Source: Trachipleistophora hominis (Eukaryota; Microsporidia; Pleistophoridae). From it: a stretch of 10,106 bases of DNA. A program made the translations under genes and the position numbers. Positions 7,699 to 10,106 of this stretch are shown piece after piece. The notes beneath the pieces are model-generated. The model made no database searches. It saw only the letters and a list, made by a program, of their open reading frames with translations, and was not told the origin of the DNA. Within the stretch, counting starts at the first letter, position 1. Every line of letters begins with the position of its first letter. Location: contig JH994047.1 of assembly GCA_000316135.1 (NCBI GenBank), forward strand, positions 9,905-20,010, given 5' to 3'.

Positions 7699-8212
7699 TA
7701 ATTTTCTATACATAGTATATGAGTTTAAAAAATAAATTTGCCAAATAGCTAAAAAAAAGAAAAAATTAGCAAAAAGCATCGTTTCGTAATTTTTCACGGT
7801 ATTTAAGCTGATAATCTCATTTTTTTGACAATAATGCGACTAAAGAACAACATAATTCTATAAAAATACGGGAAATTGATGAAAATGGTTCAGAAAATGC
7901 TTAATTCACAGATGGCATTAATAAAAATAAAACGCTTCAAATTTTATACAGTTTGAGTATATGATAGAGAAATATTTTGGTCAATAAAATTTAAAATTTA
8001 TTTTATAATTTTGTTTCGGGAAAGAAGAGAAGCAAATGAGGAATATCACAAAATGATAAACTTCTAGTAAAATAGTTATAAATTCAATATAAGATAAGTA
8101 AGAACAAACCAAAATACTTACTCAGTAAGGATGTGAATTGATAGTACATACGAAGATATATTTTACGGAATAATTTGAAAAGTGCCTTAAACGGAAAATT
8201 ATGAAAAAATAG

Positions 8213-8220
8213 TATAAATA
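8213..8220 (+). promoter_or_regulatory. TATA-like box TATAAATA
   Basis: TATAAATA ends 23 nt before the ATG at 8244. The position would imply a very short 5' leader if it acts as a TATA box. A/T-rich octamers are common here, so the assignment rests only on position. Confidence 0.25.
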
Positions 8221-8243
8221 TTGTACACTTCTACGTCCCCATC

Positions 8244-9380
8244 ATGATCCAGAAACTGTGTTTCATCTTTCTTGTTTGTCTCACAGATTTAGCACATGCA
8301 GCTGATGCAAGTGGTTCCTCCACACCTGTACCGACTCAAAACGAACTGTTAAGCTCCTTGATACCCGCCGATGTATTAGCACGAGTACAATCATATGATG
8401 CGCTGGTCTCTGATTTAGGATCTGATGCTTCTGTATTCTGGAATTTCGTCCTGGAATTTTATTTCAAAATTGCATTTACTGCTCATCATATGAATGATGG
8501 CACGAGTGAGATGAAAAGTGCATTATGTACTGATGAGTACAAAGAAAGTATTGTGCTTGTTGAAAATTTATTAGCCACTTTTATACCGGGCCTTCGACAA
8601 CCTGGAATCCAATACACACCAAACACCATAGCTGATGCATTAACTCTTTTGTCTAGCATACGAGGTAAAGATAATACTTCAGTACGATTTATAAGTGGAT
8701 CACCAAGGCCTTCAACTCCTGATGCAACGTTGTTGGAGAATGCAGCGAAGGTATACGAAGATATGAAAGCGACTCCTAAAACTGATAAGAGTGCAAAAAA
8801 AATTAAAAACGTATCAGATACGTCAAAAATGACACCACAACAAAAATCACAGTATATGTTAAATTTGATGGTTTTGTCCACGAATGCAATGAAAGTGATA
8901 GATAAGGTGACACCAGAGGAATATTTCACATTTGACGCGGATCAACAGGATGAGTTTAAGAGAATGGTCGTCTTTGCTTATATGACATATGGAGATGGTA
9001 GCATACCTTTTACAGGTAACAAGGAAGATCTTAGATTCGATCCTGATGCAGCATTTTTTGGAAATAGTTCTACACCGTTGGAAAGGATGTTTATATACAT
9101 GAGAAGCTTCCAGACAGACGGATTACACGATGGTACTCCCAAATACAATCTTAAAGAGGCGTTATCCAAGTCTCAAAAGACGATACTTGTATCCACACCA
9201 GTCGATCCAATGGCATCAAAGCCGACTGGTGACAAGAAGGATGATGCAAGCGCCAGCAAACCAGAGAGTGAGAGCAAGTCATGGTCTAAGTTGAAATGGG
9301 TATTTATTATAGGTGGTGGTCTACTGGTTTTAGCAGCAGTTGGTGGCCTTATTTATTACCTTATCAAGTCGAAAGATTAG
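8244..9380 (+). CDS. Secreted type I membrane protein, probable parasite surface antigen of unknown family
   Basis: This is an intact single-exon ORF of 378 residues. An in-frame TGA lies at 8202-8204 and 8244 is the first ATG after it. Residues 1-19 form a clear signal peptide with a hydrophobic core (FIFLVCL) and an AHA cleavage site. Residues about 30-315 look like a mostly helical ectodomain with a single cysteine (C95) and possible sequons at N144, N189 and N274. Residues about 321-350 are a Ser/Lys/Asp-rich, low-complexity stalk. Residues about 352-374 are a hydrophobic helix (FIIGGGLLVLAAVGGLIYY), followed by the short basic tail KSKD. It would therefore be anchored as a type I protein, not by the GPI signal typical of Babesia MSA proteins, which end without a charged tail. 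No family was recognised; a lineage-specific merozoite or sporozoite surface antigen is an inference from architecture. The gene is followed by a hairpin and a retroelement relic. Confidence 0.85.
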   Translation: MIQKLCFIFLVCLTDLAHAADASGSSTPVPTQNELLSSLIPADVLARVQSYDALVSDLGSDASVFWNFVLEFYFKIAFTAHHMNDGTSEMKSALCTDEYKESIVLVENLLATFIPGLRQPGIQYTPNTIADALTLLSSIRGKDNTSVRFISGSPRPSTPDATLLENAAKVYEDMKATPKTDKSAKKIKNVSDTSKMTPQQKSQYMLNLMVLSTNAMKVIDKVTPEEYFTFDADQQDEFKRMVVFAYMTYGDGSIPFTGNKEDLRFDPDAAFFGNSSTPLERMFIYMRSFQTDGLHDGTPKYNLKEALSKSQKTILVSTPVDPMASKPTGDKKDDASASKPESESKSWSKLKWVFIIGGGLLVLAAVGGLIYYLIKSKD

Positions 9381-9456
9381 TTAAAGCTTATTGAAGTATT
9401 TTATTATGATATTTATTTTGAATTTATTTAGATAGTCTTTATTTTATACGTGATAT

Positions 9457-9483
9457 CCACGTTCATTTATCCGAGGAACGTGG
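9457..9483. repeat. Hairpin, perfect 8-bp G+C-rich stem, 11-nt loop
   Basis: CCACGTTC (9457-9464) and GAACGTGG (9476-9483) are exact reverse complements. The element begins 77 nt after the stop of the surface-protein gene and ends about 47 nt before recognisable reverse-transcriptase homology. It could be a 3'-UTR structure of the upstream gene, a target feature of the retroelement insertion, or a relic of another element. Confidence 0.6.
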
Positions 9484-9529
9484 TTTACTTCTGAAGCTGG
9501 CATTTTTTTATGTCCATTTATTGGTTTCG

Positions 9530-10106
9530 AGCAGGCCGGACTTTAGAAAACTGGAAAAATATATTGCTCGCAAAACCAGCTTGTACAAGATTAAAGGAAA
9601 TAGAATCGAAACGGTAGAGTAATATGCATCAAGTCTGTTTTGTTTCCGATAACAGCATATGAGTATGAGCTGTATGGCATGTCGACTGCCCGCCTGACGC
9701 CTCTGCAGCGGGTGATAAACCACACATTGAAGGACGTACTGTCCGCCAATCTAGCGATTTACAGCGGATGAGCTGCATTAATCAAAATGCGAATCGGTGC
9801 ATTCATGTATCCCTACCGCCTCGCTGGATACGGCGCAATCGCCCCGGTATACGGGAGAAAATGCCCATTCTGTGGGAAGGAGGAAAGGGAAACCGTATGG
9901 CATCTCCTATGGAGGTATGAGAGATGTGTCGAGTACAGAACAAGGTTCCTTGGTTGAATGAGAGGTTGTCAGGAACTAAACACATATGAAAATCCCCGAG
10001 ACGAGGAGTTCTTCGAGGTACTCCTGGGAGGGGGTAGTCACGCAAGTTATGACTTGCGTGTTAAGGTCACTGCTGCGGTTGCAGCATACCTGTCTGTTGT
10101 TTTGAA
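9530..10106 (+). pseudogene. Decayed 3' end of a non-LTR (LINE-type) retrotransposon reverse transcriptase ORF, runs off right edge
   Basis: Similarity is to the thumb and C-terminal region of LINE reverse transcriptases, which copy element RNA at the target site. Around 9530-9619 one frame reads SRPDFRKLEKYIARKTSLYK, as in the segment just before the conserved 'K..vlP...YG.ElwG' block. That block continues in the next frame (IKSVLFPITAY, then ELYGMSTARLTPLQRVIN) from about 9619, so a frameshift lies near 9612-9622. In the second frame, TGA stops interrupt at 9769-9771 and 9955-9957. Between them is a LINE-type zinc knuckle: C at 9862 and 9871 (CPFCGKEERETVWHLLW), H at 9901 and C at 9925. The position four residues after H, usually Cys, is Tyr. 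Reading continues open to the window end. Recognisable homology covers only the C-terminal part, in keeping with 5' truncation. It is visibly richer in G+C than the rest of the window. It is non-functional as seen. Confidence 0.8.

Larger units (their letters stand above)
7266..8212. other. AT-rich upstream region of the surface-protein gene
   Basis: No ORF or exon chain stands out. The only marked structure is the G+C-rich patch at 7623-7698 described separately. The rest is A/T-rich up to the TATA-like box at 8213 and probably holds the promoter region of the gene at 8244. Confidence 0.55.

Noticed and set aside
8486..8929. 147-codon open frame on the minus strand inside the surface-protein gene
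   Set aside because: It lies wholly antisense to a well-supported gene with a signal peptide and membrane anchor, and its translation has no independent domain signal. It is a shadow of the sense codons.
9508..9723. 71-codon minus-strand open frame
   Set aside because: It is antisense to the reverse-transcriptase thumb homology and has no recognisable protein features.
9803..10045. 80-codon minus-strand open frame over the retroelement relic
   Set aside because: The plus strand carries the diagnostic LINE zinc-knuckle motif here; the antisense frame is a composition shadow.
1..10106. Telomeric repeats, CRISPR arrays, tandem satellites, rRNA or tRNA genes
   Set aside because: I searched by eye for regularly spaced repeats, TTTAGGG/CCCTAAA-type arrays and tRNA box sequences on both strands and found none.

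Overview
This window looks like nuclear DNA of a unicellular eukaryotic parasite. It is AT-rich between genes. It carries a p97/Cdc48 cofactor of the UBA-SEP-UBX type, a single-exon surface-protein gene with a signal peptide and a C-terminal membrane anchor, and the decayed 3' end of a non-LTR retrotransposon. Canonical GT-AG splice sites are scattered through it, including two possible introns of only 19 nt. I lean towards an apicomplexan, perhaps a piroplasm (Babesia/Theileria group). This rests on gene style and not on a recognised marker, so it is weak. Nothing bacterial is visible.

Layout. Bases 1-733 probably hold the 3' end of a spliced membrane-protein gene on the + strand that enters from the left; the exon chain is not settled. 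Bases 734-2379 are AT-rich with no gene I can support. Bases 2380-3042 (- strand) encode the SEP/UBX protein, which is complete and well supported. Bases 3043-8243 contain no long ORF. Within them are several GC-richer patches with exon-like frames on the + strand (5090-5302, 5458-5616, 6277-6883, 7137-7265), plus inverted repeats and a GC-rich repeated motif at 7672-7698. Bases 8244-9380 (+) encode the second well-supported gene, a secreted type I membrane protein of unknown family. A hairpin at 9457-9483 separates it from the non-LTR reverse transcriptase relic (9530 to the window end, +), which has in-frame stops and a frameshift.

The genes do not form an operon or an obvious pathway. The SEP/UBX protein is housekeeping in type (ubiquitin/p97 machinery), whereas the surface protein next to retroelement debris looks like an accessory locus. 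Only 2380-3042, 8244-9380 and the retroelement relic should be relied on. The spliced models are hypotheses, because at this base composition open runs of 40-60 codons are expected many times by chance across six frames.
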